Part shown: piece by piece, positions 5,950 to 6,667 of the stretch | How positions within the stretch are numbered: the first letter of the stretch is position 1 | How the letters are laid out: each line of letters starts with the position of its first letter | Assembly: GCA_964392345.1 (NCBI GenBank) | Contig: CAYMPQ010000077.1 | Coordinates: 1-6,667 of the forward strand | DNA from: JAUVXY01 sp964392345 | GTDB taxonomy: Bacteria > Actinomycetota > Humimicrobiia > Humimicrobiales > Humimicrobiaceae | Length of the DNA stretch: 6,667 bases | Direction: 5' to 3' | Notes under the pieces: generated by a model | What the model was told of the DNA's origin: nothing | Database searches by the model: none | Seen by the model: the letters and a program-made list of their open reading frames with translations, nothing else | Position numbers and translations under genes: made by a program

Positions 5950-6588
5950 TTATTTTTGAACAACTTTTATAAATTCCTTTGCAGCTGCAGCTGCATCATC
6001 TGCATATATTTCAATGCCATACCTATCCGCAAAATCCCTTGTTACAGGCGCCCCGCCTACTGCAAGAACCACTTTATTTCTTAGTCCTGCATCTTTTATT
6101 GCCTTTATATGATCTGGAATATTTGCCAGAGTTGTTGTAAGAAGACCAGAGAAAGCAACTATCTGAGGGTTGTGTTCTCTTATTGCATCTACAAATTTAG
6201 GGTAATCTGTATCTATCCCCAGGTCTATTACTTTAAATCCCTGGCTCTCTGCCATTGTAATTACCAGATTTTTACCTATATCGTGAAGATCGCCTTTCAC
6301 TGTTCCTATTACTACTGTACCTTTTTCCACTAATTCACTATCTCCCTTAATTAGGGGCTTTAGTACTTCCATTGCTTCCTTCATTGCCTTTGCTGAAAGA
6401 AGCATATCAGGCATATAAAGCTCTCCAGATCCAAATTTATCTCCAACCTCCAGCATAGCAGCTGATAATGCTTTGTTTACTATGTCATGAACATTTATTC
6501 CATCACCCACTGCTTTTTTAACAAGCCCGCCAATGTCTTTGTAATTACCTTTAAATGTAGCATTGTAAATATCATCTAAGATCGCCAT
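5950..6588 (-). CDS. Corrinoid (B12-binding) methyl-carrier protein
   Basis: A 212-residue protein with the two-domain build of the MtaC/MtbC/MtvC corrinoid proteins and the B12 module of MetH. An N-terminal helical cap (about 1-85) with LYMPDMLLSAKAM (57-69) precedes a Rossmann-like B12 domain (about 90-212). The domain contains the signature Asp-x-His-x-x-Gly in KGDLHDIGKN (98-107); His102 is the expected lower axial ligand to cobalt. SGLLTTT (147-153) and GGAPVT (178-183) line the corrinoid tail pocket. Such proteins accept a methyl group from a substrate methyltransferase on Co(I) and hand it to a second methyltransferase, usually feeding tetrahydrofolate. The start has AAGGAG nine bases upstream. 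Its place as the first complete gene of the sugar group is unusual for plain rhamnose catabolism and points to methyl-group chemistry. The methyl donor cannot be read from the protein itself. Confidence 0.93.
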   Translation of the reverse strand: MAILDDIYNATFKGNYKDIGGLVKKAVGDGINVHDIVNKALSAAMLEVGDKFGSGELYMPDMLLSAKAMKEAMEVLKPLIKGDSELVEKGTVVIGTVKGDLHDIGKNLVITMAESQGFKVIDLGIDTDYPKFVDAIREHNPQIVAFSGLLTTTLANIPDHIKAIKDAGLRNKVVLAVGGAPVTRDFADRYGIEIYADDAAAAAKEFIKVVQK

Positions 6589-6667
6589 TTAGTTTGTCTC
6601 CTTTAGTATAAGTTTTGTGGCCTTCACGAAACTCTGAAACCCTTTACTGGTGCGGGTTTGAGGCACT
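6589..6667 (-). CDS. Possible 3' end of an upstream gene (low confidence)
   Basis: On the minus strand one frame stays open from the window edge for 25 codons and ends in a TAA directly abutting the ATG of the corrinoid protein gene. The visible tail ends KATKLILKETN. Abutting stop and start would fit an operon, but 25 codons without a stop is not rare by chance. The other two minus frames also reach stops within the stretch, giving alternative short tails ending NPHQ and KGFRVS. No family can be recognised, and the stretch may instead be an untranslated leader. Confidence 0.25.
   Translation of the reverse strand, partial: VPQTRTSKGFQSFVKATKLILKETN
6637..6659. repeat. Inverted repeat in a GC-richer edge segment
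   Basis: AAACCC (6637-6642) and GGGTTT (6654-6659) are perfect six-base inverted arms around eleven bases. They lie in the last 51 bases of the window, where I count 27 G or C (53 percent), clearly above the AT-rich remainder. There is no T-run to make it a terminator in either direction. It may be the end of an upstream gene, a leader structure or the edge of a foreign segment; the window stops too soon to tell. Confidence 0.3.

Noticed and set aside
5416..6333. Two plus-strand open frames opposite the kinase and the corrinoid gene
   Set aside because: They are 61 and 74 codons, antisense to genes with intact motifs, and resemble no known protein.

Overview
This is an AT-rich window in which every convincing gene lies on the minus strand, so transcription runs from high to low coordinates. 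Gene starts carry strong AGGAGG-type ribosome binding sites. Together with a corrinoid protein and a URO-D-type methyltransferase relative, this suggests an anaerobic, low-GC bacterium of the Clostridia type or a similar lineage such as Atribacterota. No marker gene is present, so the taxonomy is a guess.

Right part (6667 down to 1805): five tightly packed genes, probably one operon. In order of transcription they are a corrinoid (B12-binding) methyl-carrier protein, an FGGY kinase of the rhamnulokinase group, a compact TIM-barrel sugar isomerase with L-rhamnose-isomerase-like metal ligands, an L-rhamnose mutarotase (RhaM) and a URO-D-family protein. Gaps are 34 to 52 bases. The last 76 bases of the window may hold the tail of one more upstream gene and are more GC-rich than the rest.

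Middle (1600 to 1804): the longest gap, about 205 bases. It holds a good sigma-70-type promoter reading leftward (TTGACA, 17 bases, TAAGAT), a perfect 13-base palindrome just upstream of it, and helically phased TGAAYTA repeats over and downstream of the -10. No rho-independent terminator is visible between the two gene groups.

Left part (1599 to 1): a class III PLP-dependent aminotransferase, a 46-codon ORF overlapping its end by 8 bases, and the first 21 codons of another gene with a strong ribosome binding site.

How they fit together: mutarotase, aldose/ketose isomerase and ketose kinase form the first three steps of catabolism of L-rhamnose or a related 6-deoxysugar; the aldolase is not in the window. 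Interleaving these with a corrinoid protein and a URO-D protein, the two kinds of part found in corrinoid methyl-transfer systems, suggests removal and use of a methyl group from an O-methylated deoxysugar. That is inference: the second methyltransferase and the corrinoid reactivase expected of such a system are not visible here. The aminotransferase appears to be under separate control and its substrate is unknown.
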